Source: Macrococcoides epidermidis | GTDB lineage: Bacteria; Bacillota; Bacilli; Staphylococcales; Staphylococcaceae | Length of the DNA: 64,000 bases | Assembly: GCF_042659445.1 (NCBI RefSeq) | Contig: NZ_JBHSSR010000001.1 | Strand: one strand, 5' to 3' | The notes under the pieces: model-generated | The model's input: only the letters and a program-made list of their open reading frames with translations | Told to the model about the DNA's origin: nothing | The model's database searches: none | Translations under genes and position numbers: made by a program | Shown: positions 1 to 8,125 of the stretch, piece by piece | How the letters are laid out: each line of letters opens with the position of its first letter | Position numbering within the stretch: the first letter of the stretch is position 1

Positions 1-172
1 AAAATTTGTCTGGAAGATTTCCTTGATCTGGGCTGTAATTTGTCTGTCAAGTTTAATTGTATATACTTATTTTTTCTAGTATTAATATTTGCTTCAAAAT
101 TAAAATTCTGTAATTATTTTCTGCAGAATATTGATTTTGAAGCTATTTATTTTATTATTCGTATAAATTTTA
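1..172. other. Left-edge AT-rich stretch, no supported gene
   Basis: A hydrophobic 25-codon reading frame occupies 2-79 on the plus strand and ends in TAG. It could be the tail of a membrane protein that starts before the window, but it is too short to assign. The rest is AT-rich and I see no RNA gene or clear promoter in it. Confidence 0.3.
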
Positions 173-1000
173 ATGCAATTATTAAATTGCTGCATTTTTA
201 CAACAATTTATTTTTGTTTTATATTAGTCGTGACATTTATTAAAGGAGGAGAAGAAAGTGGATACAAGTTTTATATAATCATCTGGTTTATTTTAGGGTC
301 ATGCATTGGTTCATTTATGCTTTGTCTGACTTATGAAACGGATTGTATGTGTCGGAAATCAAGGTGTGACCAATGTCATCACAATCTTGCATGGATGGAT
401 TTAATACCGGTATATTCATTCTTATTGAATAGGGGTAGGTGCAGATATTGCAATTGTAAATTATCTAGTAAATATTTAATTTGCGAAATATTAACTGGTT
501 TGGCGCTTGTTCATTTAAGTTTGAATCAGCAATTCAATATTGATTTATTAGCTACAATCGCAATCATGCTTATTCCATTATCAATATATGATACTGAACA
601 TTTAAAAATACCTAATATAATGCTAATTTTATTATTTATAACGCTAATGCTGATTAATCTAAAAGACATGTTAATCTATCAAATATATTTTTCCTATGAA
701 GTCTTTCTATTTAAACTACTAATTTTTATACTACTTCATTTATTTTTCTTTCTCTCAAAGTGTATTGGTTATGGAGATATTAAATTATTTTCAATACTTC
801 TTCTATTCTTGCCCATTCCATTTTTTATAGCGTTATTTTTTATAACATATTTAATAGGTGGTCTTAGTTGTATCATCTTTTTAAGTTATAAAACTGGGCT
901 TAAAAAAGTACCACTTATCCCTTTTATAACGACATCATTTTTTGTAGTACTCCTATTATATGAACAAATCAAAATATTGTACTTTGGAGGATTTGTCTGA
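173..1000 (+). CDS. comC: Type IV prepilin leader peptidase ComC, 5' end doubtful
   Basis: Membrane aspartyl protease that cleaves and N-methylates pseudopilins such as ComGC for DNA uptake. The GSCIGSF segment (about residues 43-49), a four-cysteine CxxC-type zinc region (about 58-90), and the two catalytic Asp contexts YDTEH (about 140) and GYGD (about 199-202) are all visible among about seven membrane segments. The frame is open from an ATG at 173 and from a GTG at 230, but neither has an SD. The only strong SD (AGGAGG, 244-249) serves a GTG at 258 in the other frame, which stops after six codons. One extra T in the T-run at 268-271 would join that GTG to the ComC frame and give a typical N-terminus, so the gene may carry a frameshift. 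Its stop overlaps the radC start. Confidence 0.8.
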   Translation: MQLLNCCIFTTIYFCFILVVTFIKGGEESGYKFYIIIWFILGSCIGSFMLCLTYETDCMCRKSRCDQCHHNLAWMDLIPVYSFLLNRGRCRYCNCKLSSKYLICEILTGLALVHLSLNQQFNIDLLATIAIMLIPLSIYDTEHLKIPNIMLILLFITLMLINLKDMLIYQIYFSYEVFLFKLLIFILLHLFFFLSKCIGYGDIKLFSILLLFLPIPFFIALFFITYLIGGLSCIIFLSYKTGLKKVPLIPFITTSFFVVLLLYEQIKILYFGGFV

Positions 1001-1671
1001 TGATTGATATTCCATTAGATATCGATAAACCAAGAGAACGACTAATGATCTATGGTGCCGATAAGTTAACAAACCAGGAACTGTTATCATTGATTATCGG
1101 CACTGGTGTACGCGATGAATCTGTTTACCAAGTTTCAGAAAATTTATTGAATCAAGTAGATAATATTAAGGATTTGAGATATTTAACTTTGCAGGAACTG
1201 ACACAAGTTAAAGGTATCGGTGACAAAAAAGCAGCAACAATGCTTGCAGTAATAGAACTGGCACAGCGTATGCATACACATTCTCTGGAACAGAGGATTA
1301 AGATTAACTCACCTCAATGTGTAGCAGATTTATTGATGGAACGCATGCGATATTTTACTCAGGAGCATTTTATAGTATTGATGTTAAATACAAAGAATTA
1401 CGTCATACATGAGCATACAATCTTTATCGGATCATTAAATGCATCCATCGTTCATCCGCGTGAAATATTTCGAGAAGCCATTAAAAGAAGTGCGGCGAAT
1501 ATCATTGCAGTTCATAATCATCCATCAGGTTGTGCAGAACCGAGTTATGAAGATATTGAAGCGACACGAAGACTCGTAAGTGTCGGAGAACTCGTCGGCA
1601 TTGATTTACTGGATCATATTATTATCGGAGATGGCACTTTTGTCAGTATTAAAGAAAGGGGACAATTATAA
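1000..1671 (+). CDS. radC: RadC family JAMM-domain protein
   Basis: UPF0758/RadC protein of 223 aa. An N-terminal helix-hairpin-helix region (VKGIGDKKA, about residues 68-76) precedes a JAMM metalloprotease-like domain with the HNHPSG motif near residue 172 and a downstream Asp (EDIEATRR). The cellular role of RadC is unsettled; the old DNA-repair assignment in E. coli has been questioned, and relatives cluster with competence and mobile DNA. The start overlaps the comC stop (TGATG) with GGAGG upstream, so the two are probably co-transcribed. Confidence 0.92.
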   Translation: MIDIPLDIDKPRERLMIYGADKLTNQELLSLIIGTGVRDESVYQVSENLLNQVDNIKDLRYLTLQELTQVKGIGDKKAATMLAVIELAQRMHTHSLEQRIKINSPQCVADLLMERMRYFTQEHFIVLMLNTKNYVIHEHTIFIGSLNASIVHPREIFREAIKRSAANIIAVHNHPSGCAEPSYEDIEATRRLVSVGELVGIDLLDHIIIGDGTFVSIKERGQL

Positions 1672-2033
1672 TGGGTCTGGATATGTATATCTACTTAAAA
1701 GATAAATCTACTGAAGAAATGATTGAATTCTCTTATTTTAGAAAATTTAACGCGTTACACGGATACTTTGATATCAAATATAACCTGGATAATCCATGTA
1801 GTATTGAGATTGCAGAGGATGATCTGACGAATCTCATGTTTAAGGTCAATGCCATACGAATGAATGCTAATGTTGCACCTAAAGCTTTACCGGTGTATTA
1901 CGGACCATTTTTTGGGAGTTATGACTATGGCTATATTTACTTTGAATATATCGATCAGCTATATAAAGATTTAAAGCGTTTGTTACAGGTTGACCGGAAG
2001 AAATATGATATATTCTATCAGGCAGATTATTAG
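1671..2033 (+). CDS. Hypothetical protein, 120 aa
   Basis: I do not recognise a function. The N-terminus MGLDMYIYL resembles that of small uncharacterised proteins found in phages and low-GC bacteria. The protein is rich in aromatic residues (many Tyr and Phe), has no signal peptide, membrane segment or cysteines, and looks cytosolic. Its ATG overlaps the radC stop, so it is translationally coupled to radC and probably the last gene of the comC-radC unit. Codon use resembles its neighbours. Confidence 0.65.
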   Translation: MGLDMYIYLKDKSTEEMIEFSYFRKFNALHGYFDIKYNLDNPCSIEIAEDDLTNLMFKVNAIRMNANVAPKALPVYYGPFFGSYDYGYIYFEYIDQLYKDLKRLLQVDRKKYDIFYQADY

Positions 2034-2090
2034 ATTTTGTAAATTTATTGTTAATTTTGTTCGTAAAGCGAAATTTATTTGTATGAACTA

Positions 2091-2119
2091 TTGAAATTTT
2101 CAGAAGATTAATTTATGAT
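2091..2119 (+). promoter_or_regulatory. Sigma-A promoter of the leader peptide/ABC exporter operon
   Basis: TTGAAA (2091-2096), a 17-bp spacer and TATGAT (2114-2119) make a near-consensus vegetative promoter. It lies 33 bp before the leader-peptide ATG and is the only clear promoter in front of the ABC genes. Confidence 0.7.
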
Positions 2120-2152
2120 TAAAACAACTAATAAAGAAAGGAGGAAAATACA

Positions 2153-2236
2153 ATGAACAACGTTAGACGACAGTATGTTTATTTATCAACAATTTTATAT
2201 TTTCCTCCTGCATACGAATCAAAAATAACGCTATAA
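2153..2236 (+). CDS. 27-aa leader peptide upstream of ABC exporter genes
   Basis: A short open frame with a perfect SD (AAAGGAGG, 2137-2144) eight bases before its ATG. The product begins MNNVRRQYVY and contains a Pro-Pro pair at residues 18-19. The SD region 2139-2150 is exactly complementary, over 12 bp, to 2198-2209, the codons for Tyr-Phe-Pro-Pro inside the frame. A terminator follows at 2317-2350, before the first ABC gene. By analogy with the bmrB leader of the Bacillus subtilis bmrCD exporter and with erm-type leaders, I infer that it senses translation-blocking drugs. No homologue of the peptide is recognised. Confidence 0.65.
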   Translation: MNNVRRQYVYLSTILYFPPAYESKITL

Positions 2237-2287
2237 TCTTTTCGACGATATTAATATGGAAATGATTATGTATTTTTTTGATTGTCT

Positions 2288-2350
2288 GTGGGAGTTAATC
2301 CCACTCTAAAAATGTGCACATGCTCATCATTTGAGTATGTGTATTTTTTT
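2288..2350 (+). terminator. Attenuator: hairpin plus intrinsic terminator
   Basis: A perfect 6-bp hairpin (GTGGGA 2288-2293 / TCCCAC 2299-2304) is followed by a 10-bp stem (2317-2326 / 2332-2341, one G-U pair) with a 5-nt loop and seven Ts (2344-2350). The terminator ends 24 bp before the ABC start codon, so it can block exporter expression. AGTATGT in the leader frame (2172-2178) copies part of the terminator's 3' arm and could pair with its 5' arm as an antiterminator; that switch is inferred. Confidence 0.75.
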
Positions 2351-2374
2351 ATGAGTGAACAAGGAGTGTGACAC

Positions 2375-4111
2375 ATGTTAGATGTTTTATTTAAGTTAGG
2401 ATGGTTTTTCAAGCAGGAAAAAAAGAGATATGTTTTTGCGGTAATCTTACTCCTTTGTGCGAATGTTACAGAGATTATTCCGCCTTGGCTAATTGGAAAA
2501 ACGATTGATTACGTCAATTTAAAAACGTTAACACAAGATACTTTTAACTGGATATTAATCGTATTTACTGTAACGCTAGTGTTGAGTTATTTAATCAATT
2601 ACTTATGGCGATATCTTTTGTTTAATGGTTCACAATTGCTAGAAAGTATTATGCGCAAGAAAATTATGGCAAAGTTTTTAACGATGAGTCCGAGTTTTTA
2701 CGAAAAGAATAGAACTGGTGACCTTATGGCAAAGGCTACAAATGATTTAAGTGCCATTCGTCAAACAGTTGGTTTTGGTATTTTGACATTAATCGATAGT
2801 ACAACATATATGGTAACAATTATTGCGATGATGGCTATTGCGATTTCTTGGAAATTAACGTTAGCAGCGCTTATTCCTTTACCATTTTTAGCATATATTG
2901 AACAACGTCTCGGGAAAATGATTCATGAACGATACACTGTGAGTCAGGATGCATTCGGTGATATGAATGACAGTGTATTGGAATCGATTGAAGGCGTCAG
3001 GGTAACACGTGCTTTTGCACAGGAAGAACATTTAGATATTCATTTTAAACATATGACGACTGATGTGGTTAACAAATTTATTCACGTAGAAAAATTAGAT
3101 GCTCTATTCAAACCGATTACGATAATTGTTACATCGTTAAGTTTTATGATAGGTCTCGGTTATGGGAGTTATCTTGTTAATCAAGGTGAAATTACAGTCG
3201 GTGATTTAATTGCCTTCAATGTTTATTTAAATATGCTTGTGTGGCCGATGTTTGCAATTGGATTATTATTTAATATTATGCAACGTGGTAATGCATCATT
3301 AGACCGTGTAATGGATACATTAAATACTGAAGATGTCATGGAAGATCCGATTGACGCTTCAATTCCAAAGGATCATCACGTTTCCTTTGATGCTGTAACT
3401 TTCCAGTATCCATCAAGTGAAGAAGAAAATTTAAAGGATATTGATATAGAGATAAAGGTAGGCGAAACATTAGGTATTGTTGGTCCTACGGGAAGTGGTA
3501 AGACGACTTTAATCAAGCAGATTTTAAAAGAATATCCGATGGGAGCAGGGAACATTTCTATTGGTAATTTAAGCGTGAAAGATTTATCCAAGTATGACGT
3601 TCGTAATAAGATAGGCTATGTTTCTCAGGAAAATATATTATTCTCAAGAACAGTAAAAGAAAATATTAAGTTTGGTAAGGAGGATGCGACTGACGCTGAA
3701 ATTGCAGAAGCAATTCGTCTTGCAAACTTTACAAAAGATATTGAAAGATTGCCTCAAGGGTTAGAAACGCTCGTTGGAGAAAAAGGAATCGCTATTTCAG
3801 GTGGACAAAAACAGCGTATTTCTATAGCCCGTGCAATGATAAAAAATCCAGATATATTAATATTAGATGATTCATTAAGTGCTGTAGATGCAAAAACGGA
3901 GACAGCGATCATAGAAAATATTCAGGCTTCAAGAAGCGGAAAGACGACGATTATATCAACGCATCGACTTTCAGCTGTACAGCACGCAGATTTAATTGTG
4001 GTATTAGATCGCGGAAAAATTATCGAGCGTGGTACTCATGAAGCACTGATTGCGAATAATGGCTGGTACAAGTCGCAATTCGATCGTCAACAGTTGGGAG
4101 GTGTCTCTTAA
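2375..4111 (+). CDS. ABC exporter half-transporter, BmrC/YheI type (degenerate NBD)
   Basis: Six membrane helices (about residues 15-300) are fused to an ATPase domain (about 335-578): 578 aa, usual for the family. Walker A GPTGSGKTT (about 370-378) and signature ISGGQ are intact. The Walker B block reads LILDDS, so the catalytic Glu is replaced by Asp, the hallmark of the degenerate partner in heterodimeric exporters (BmrC, LmrC, TM287). It follows a leader peptide and terminator and sits directly before a second half-transporter with a one-base gap. A role in drug or lipid-like substrate export is inferred; the substrate is unknown. The start has SD AAGGAG and ATG. Confidence 0.88.
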   Translation: MLDVLFKLGWFFKQEKKRYVFAVILLLCANVTEIIPPWLIGKTIDYVNLKTLTQDTFNWILIVFTVTLVLSYLINYLWRYLLFNGSQLLESIMRKKIMAKFLTMSPSFYEKNRTGDLMAKATNDLSAIRQTVGFGILTLIDSTTYMVTIIAMMAIAISWKLTLAALIPLPFLAYIEQRLGKMIHERYTVSQDAFGDMNDSVLESIEGVRVTRAFAQEEHLDIHFKHMTTDVVNKFIHVEKLDALFKPITIIVTSLSFMIGLGYGSYLVNQGEITVGDLIAFNVYLNMLVWPMFAIGLLFNIMQRGNASLDRVMDTLNTEDVMEDPIDASIPKDHHVSFDAVTFQYPSSEEENLKDIDIEIKVGETLGIVGPTGSGKTTLIKQILKEYPMGAGNISIGNLSVKDLSKYDVRNKIGYVSQENILFSRTVKENIKFGKEDATDAEIAEAIRLANFTKDIERLPQGLETLVGEKGIAISGGQKQRISIARAMIKNPDILILDDSLSAVDAKTETAIIENIQASRSGKTTIISTHRLSAVQHADLIVVLDRGKIIERGTHEALIANNGWYKSQFDRQQLGGVS

Positions 4112-5851
4112 ATGTCGACTACTAAACGTTTATATTTAGAGGCCAAGAAAGAGAAAACTTTATTTTTCATAGGTTTTATCATATTATTCTTTGCTGTCAT
4201 TATGGAGCTCATTGGTCCTGTCATCGGGATGTATATTATCGATCACCATATCAAGACGGCAACAGAAGGTATTATTAATATGCAGCCGATATTTTTATTG
4301 TTAGCAGTATATTTCATCATTGCAATTATCTATGCGATATTAAGTTACTATCAAACAATCTATTTCCAGACAGCCGGTTCAAATGTTATCAAACACTTAC
4401 GTACAAATTTATTCAGTCATATACAGAAACTTCCGATTAAGTTTTTTGATAATTTACCAGCTGGAAAAGTTGTAGCACGTATCACAAATGACACACAGAC
4501 AATATTAGAGTTGTTCACAGTGATGCTTCCAACATATATTGCTGGTATTACAAATATCGTCGGAATTATTGCAGTAATATTTTATTTTAACTTTAAAGTA
4601 GGATTGCTTGCGTTAATTGTAGTGCCATTATTATTTGGCTGGTTATTAATTTACCGTAAGATCAGCGATAAATATAATAATATCGTTCGTGAACGTAATA
4701 GTGATATGAATGCCATGTTAAATGAATCAATAAATGGTATGACGATCATTCAAGCATTTAATCAGGAAGAGAAGATTCAGCAGGAATTTAATCAGTTGAA
4801 TGAAGAATATCTAAAGAATTATAGCAAGATTATTCAACTTGATTCTTTTACGAGTCATAACCTTATGGGTACGATTCGATCATTCGTCTTTTTAGTGATG
4901 ATTTACATCTTCGGACAATCATTCTTAAGTGATGAAGCAACACTTACTGCTGGTATGATGTATATATTAGTTGATTATTTAACTCGTCTATTTAATCCAA
5001 TGTTCAATATGGTTAATCAGCTAAGTGTTCTAGAGCAGGCACGTGTTTCAAGCAATCGTGTGTTTGAAATGATGGATGAAACAGCAGAAGAGCAGGAAGA
5101 TAATATCATGACGCATTGTACTGGCCATGTGAAATTTGAAGATGTATCATTCGGATATAAACCTGACGAACTTGTATTAAGAAATATTAATATTGATGCT
5201 TTACCTGGTGAGACGATTGGTCTCGTTGGTCATACCGGTTCAGGTAAAAGTTCAATTATGAATCTTCTCTTCAGATTTTATGATCCGACAACGGGTAGTA
5301 TTACAATTGATGGTATTGATACAACGTCTGTTACTAAACAATCGATGCGTCAATTTATGGGTATTGTATTGCAGGATCCGTATCTTTATTCTGGAACGAT
5401 TCTTTCAAACATCACTTTAAATGATCCTAAAATTACTCGAGAGATGGCGATTGATGCACTGGAACGCGTGGGTGGATATAGAGTGTTACAGTCACTAGAA
5501 AATGGAATCGACACTGAAGTAGTAGAACGTGGCTCAACGCTTTCGAGTGGTCAACGCCAGCTAATATCATTTGCAAGGGCACTGGCGTTCAACCCTAAAA
5601 TATTAATATTAGATGAAGCGACTGCTAGTATTGATTCAGAAACAGAGTCTGTCATTCAGCAAGCAATGGATGTGTTAAAAGAAGGCCGAACAACTTTTAT
5701 TATTGCACACCGATTATCTACCATTAAACATGCTGATGAAATTATTGTTCTGGATAAAGGGGAAATCATCGAACGTGGTACACATGATATATTAGTCGAA
5801 AAAGGCGATGTTTATGGTAAAATGTATGCATTGCAATCCGGTGTGAAATAA
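4112..5851 (+). CDS. ABC exporter half-transporter, BmrD/YheH type (catalytic NBD)
   Basis: 579 aa with an N-terminal six-helix domain and a C-terminal ATPase. Walker A GHTGSGKSS (about residue 373) and a canonical Walker B with Glu (ILDEATAS, about 497) are present, while the signature is LSSGQ instead of LSGGQ. Together with the Asp in its partner this predicts one consensus and one degenerate ATP site, as in BmrCD and LmrCD. It is shorter than B. subtilis BmrD, lacking that protein's extra insertion. The ATG directly follows the previous stop, so the two are co-translated and very likely form a heterodimer in the plasma membrane. Confidence 0.88.
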   Translation: MSTTKRLYLEAKKEKTLFFIGFIILFFAVIMELIGPVIGMYIIDHHIKTATEGIINMQPIFLLLAVYFIIAIIYAILSYYQTIYFQTAGSNVIKHLRTNLFSHIQKLPIKFFDNLPAGKVVARITNDTQTILELFTVMLPTYIAGITNIVGIIAVIFYFNFKVGLLALIVVPLLFGWLLIYRKISDKYNNIVRERNSDMNAMLNESINGMTIIQAFNQEEKIQQEFNQLNEEYLKNYSKIIQLDSFTSHNLMGTIRSFVFLVMIYIFGQSFLSDEATLTAGMMYILVDYLTRLFNPMFNMVNQLSVLEQARVSSNRVFEMMDETAEEQEDNIMTHCTGHVKFEDVSFGYKPDELVLRNINIDALPGETIGLVGHTGSGKSSIMNLLFRFYDPTTGSITIDGIDTTSVTKQSMRQFMGIVLQDPYLYSGTILSNITLNDPKITREMAIDALERVGGYRVLQSLENGIDTEVVERGSTLSSGQRQLISFARALAFNPKILILDEATASIDSETESVIQQAMDVLKEGRTTFIIAHRLSTIKHADEIIVLDKGEIIERGTHDILVEKGDVYGKMYALQSGVK

Positions 5852-5864
5852 TCGAGGTGTAAGT

Positions 5865-6344
5865 ATGTATAACATTATTCCGATGCATCGAACTGCTGCC
5901 GAAGAAATAAGCAGGTGGGATTTTGGCAAAGGTTATGAATTTTATAACATAGAAGAAGATCCATATGTTATAGAAACATTTTTGAATGGTCATTATTATA
6001 TTGTCTATAAAAATGATGAAATATTTGGTTTCTTCTGTGATGGTGAAAGTGCGAGAATCAATGAAACATATCCTATAGATGATGATATCTTAGATGTTGG
6101 ATTCGCATTAAATCCGAAATGGATCGGTAAAAAAATGGGGGAACTGCTATTAAACATTATGTTTGAATATTATTATGCGCTTTATGACGTTCATATATTT
6201 CGGTTAACGGTAGCTTCATTCAATGTAAGAGGTATTAAACTATATGAAAGAATAGGATTTTACGAAGTAAATACGTTTTACGAAACGATTGATAATGAAG
6301 CTATTAAATTTATTGTAATGTGCTATAATCAATCCCAGGACTGA
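5865..6344 (+). CDS. GNAT family N-acetyltransferase
   Basis: A 159-aa single-domain protein with a GNAT fold. The acetyl-CoA loop is recognisable around FALNPKWIGKKMGELL (about residues 80-95), and the usual C-terminal pattern NVRGIKLYERIGF (about 124-136) is strong. It starts 13 bp after the second ABC gene with an SD (GAGGTG) and may belong to that transcript. The acceptor substrate cannot be read from the sequence; a resistance role linked to the exporter is possible but unsupported. Confidence 0.8.
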   Translation: MYNIIPMHRTAAEEISRWDFGKGYEFYNIEEDPYVIETFLNGHYYIVYKNDEIFGFFCDGESARINETYPIDDDILDVGFALNPKWIGKKMGELLLNIMFEYYYALYDVHIFRLTVASFNVRGIKLYERIGFYEVNTFYETIDNEAIKFIVMCYNQSQD

Positions 6345-6395
6345 TGAATCTTTTTCTAAATAACGTTAAAATTGTATCAGAAAGTAGGGGATACA

Positions 6396-6812
6396 ATGTT
6401 TAAGTTAATCAGAAGACTTATTAAATTAAGTCTACTTGTAGTTATAGGCGTTATGATATATTTTATCTTTGTTACTAATCCATTTAATGGTGAGGCAAAT
6501 CAAACAGTAAATGAACCAGTTCAAAATGCATCGACGTATACTTTAGAAGATAATGTGCTGTTTAGAAATATTCCGTTATCTCAGGTGAAGAATGCATTTA
6601 ATTTTATGGATAAGCAGGAATTTATGGATGTGTCCGGATTAACTCGAATGGGTTATAATGATGAATACTTGATTGGTCAGCGTGGCAGTGACTTTATCAT
6701 GTATCGATTTGGTGAAAATAAAGTATCTGTATTTCAATCAGAAAATGATTTATATCATGCTCTAAGTGAACGTCAGCAATCTATTGATATGAAAGATAAA
6801 AGTTTTTATTAA
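6396..6812 (+). CDS. Small membrane-anchored protein, DUF4930-like
   Basis: 138 aa. One membrane helix (about residues 8-27) is followed by an extracytoplasmic domain of about 110 residues. It resembles the DUF4930 proteins that staphylococci carry just upstream of mreC, but I assign the family from memory of position and shape. I chose ATG 6396 over an upstream ATG at 6372, because AGGGGAT lies at the right distance and the protein then begins with basic residues before the helix. Function unknown; the location near mreCD hints at the cell envelope. Confidence 0.65.
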   Translation: MFKLIRRLIKLSLLVVIGVMIYFIFVTNPFNGEANQTVNEPVQNASTYTLEDNVLFRNIPLSQVKNAFNFMDKQEFMDVSGLTRMGYNDEYLIGQRGSDFIMYRFGENKVSVFQSENDLYHALSERQQSIDMKDKSFY

Positions 6813-6826
6813 AGGTTAGAGATTCT

Positions 6827-6875
6827 AAAGGGGTTTGGAGATAATATTTATTTCCGGACCTTTATTTTGTTTTTC
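6827..6875 (+). terminator. Probable intrinsic terminator before nagZ
   Basis: An 8-bp stem (6832-6839 / 6853-6860, two G-U pairs) with an outer A-T extension is followed by a T-rich run (6861-6874). It would end the upstream transcript, and a new promoter follows at once. Confidence 0.5.
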
Positions 6876-6894
6876 TAATAATTTTGTTTATAAT
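6867..6894 (+). promoter_or_regulatory. Promoter for nagZ
   Basis: TTGTTT (6867-6872), a 16-bp spacer and a perfect TATAAT (6889-6894), 54 bp before the nagZ start. Confidence 0.5.
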
Positions 6895-6947
6895 AAATAC
6901 GGTATATGTAGTAACATCAATCATTTTGACTGGATGGAGTTGTTTTT

Positions 6948-8093
6948 TTGTTTTATTTTAATAAACCAATCCGCATCATATTTTTATCTATTATTTGTCT
7001 CCTATTATCATCATGTAATCAACAATATAGTTTTAAGTCACATTACAGTACTCCGATTATAAAACCGCTAAATCAAGTTTCGCTCTTGCCGTATATAATG
7101 AGTAAAATGACTTTAGAACAAAAGATTGCCCAGCAATTTATTTTAGGTTTTCACGGCACGACATATAATAATGTATTGGAAGAATATAATCAGCTGAATA
7201 TTGGAGGTGTGATTTTATTTGCCCGAAATATCCAGTCAGCTGAACAAACAAGACTGCTTAATCAAACAATTTACGACCAAAATAAAGGTGTTCCAATGTT
7301 TATAGCGGTGGATCAGGAGGGTGGACGTGTGAATCGTTTCCCCACGGGTATTCAGAATATTGAACCTGCATTTCAAATTCGTAGCAGTGGTGATCCGCGC
7401 GTTGCATATGACAAAGGTGAATACATTGGAAGACAATTAAATGCATTAGGATTTAATGTAGACTTTGCACCATCTTTAGATATTTGGAGTAATCCCGCAA
7501 ATAAAGTAATCGGGGATCGTAGTTTTGGTACGACTTATCAGGACGTCATAAAGTATGGCATACCTTTTAATAGAGGCATTAATGATCAGGATGTCATTAC
7601 AAGTGCGAAACACTTTCCTGGGCATGGCGATACTTTTACTGATAGTCATGAATCTTTACCGGTAAGTCATTTGTCAGAGGAACGTTTATTTGATAGTGAG
7701 TTACAACCATTTAAATCAGCGATTAAGGATGATATCGACATGATTATGGTCAGTCACATATTATTCCCATCAATTGATGCAAACGCCCCAAGTTCAATGA
7801 GTAAAGCTATGGTTACAGACATACTCAAACAAAAATTAGGTTACAAAGGTGTCATAATTACCGACGATCTGGCTATGGGTGCTGTTGTTAAAAATTACTC
7901 TCGAGAGCAGGCGCTAATGAATGCAATAAATGCCGGGGAAACATGTTTATTGATTGGTTCAGATATTGGTGATATTCACTACCAGATAGAATTTATTAAA
8001 TCACAAGTGAAATCCGGTAAGATAGATGAGAAAATTATTGATGAAAATGTTCAAAAAATACTCAAGTTAAAGCAAAAATATGGTATCGTATAA
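6948..8093 (+). CDS. nagZ: Beta-N-acetylglucosaminidase NagZ, lipoprotein
   Basis: Glycoside hydrolase family 3 enzyme that removes GlcNAc from the non-reducing end of peptidoglycan fragments. The 381-aa protein carries a lipoprotein signal (lipobox LLSSC, Cys 23), then the GH3 barrel with the KHFPGHG...DSH motif (the His-Asp general acid/base of NagZ-type enzymes) and ITDDLAMGA, holding the Asp nucleophile. The start is TTG at 6948 with GATGGAG nine bases upstream. The enzyme is predicted to act on the outer face of the membrane. It has its own promoter and lies just before mreC. Confidence 0.9.
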   Translation: MFYFNKPIRIIFLSIICLLLSSCNQQYSFKSHYSTPIIKPLNQVSLLPYIMSKMTLEQKIAQQFILGFHGTTYNNVLEEYNQLNIGGVILFARNIQSAEQTRLLNQTIYDQNKGVPMFIAVDQEGGRVNRFPTGIQNIEPAFQIRSSGDPRVAYDKGEYIGRQLNALGFNVDFAPSLDIWSNPANKVIGDRSFGTTYQDVIKYGIPFNRGINDQDVITSAKHFPGHGDTFTDSHESLPVSHLSEERLFDSELQPFKSAIKDDIDMIMVSHILFPSIDANAPSSMSKAMVTDILKQKLGYKGVIITDDLAMGAVVKNYSREQALMNAINAGETCLLIGSDIGDIHYQIEFIKSQVKSGKIDEKIIDENVQKILKLKQKYGIV

Positions 8094-8125
8094 TATATTA
8101 AAGTCATTTTAATGAGGTGTTAAGT

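Noticed and set aside
258..275. Programmed translational frameshift at comC
   Set aside because: No slippery heptamer or downstream stimulator is visible and prepilin peptidases are not known to use one; a point indel is simpler.
6835..7062. 75-codon frame before and inside nagZ
   Set aside because: It lies over a terminator and promoter region and in another frame of the lipoprotein signal; no SD.
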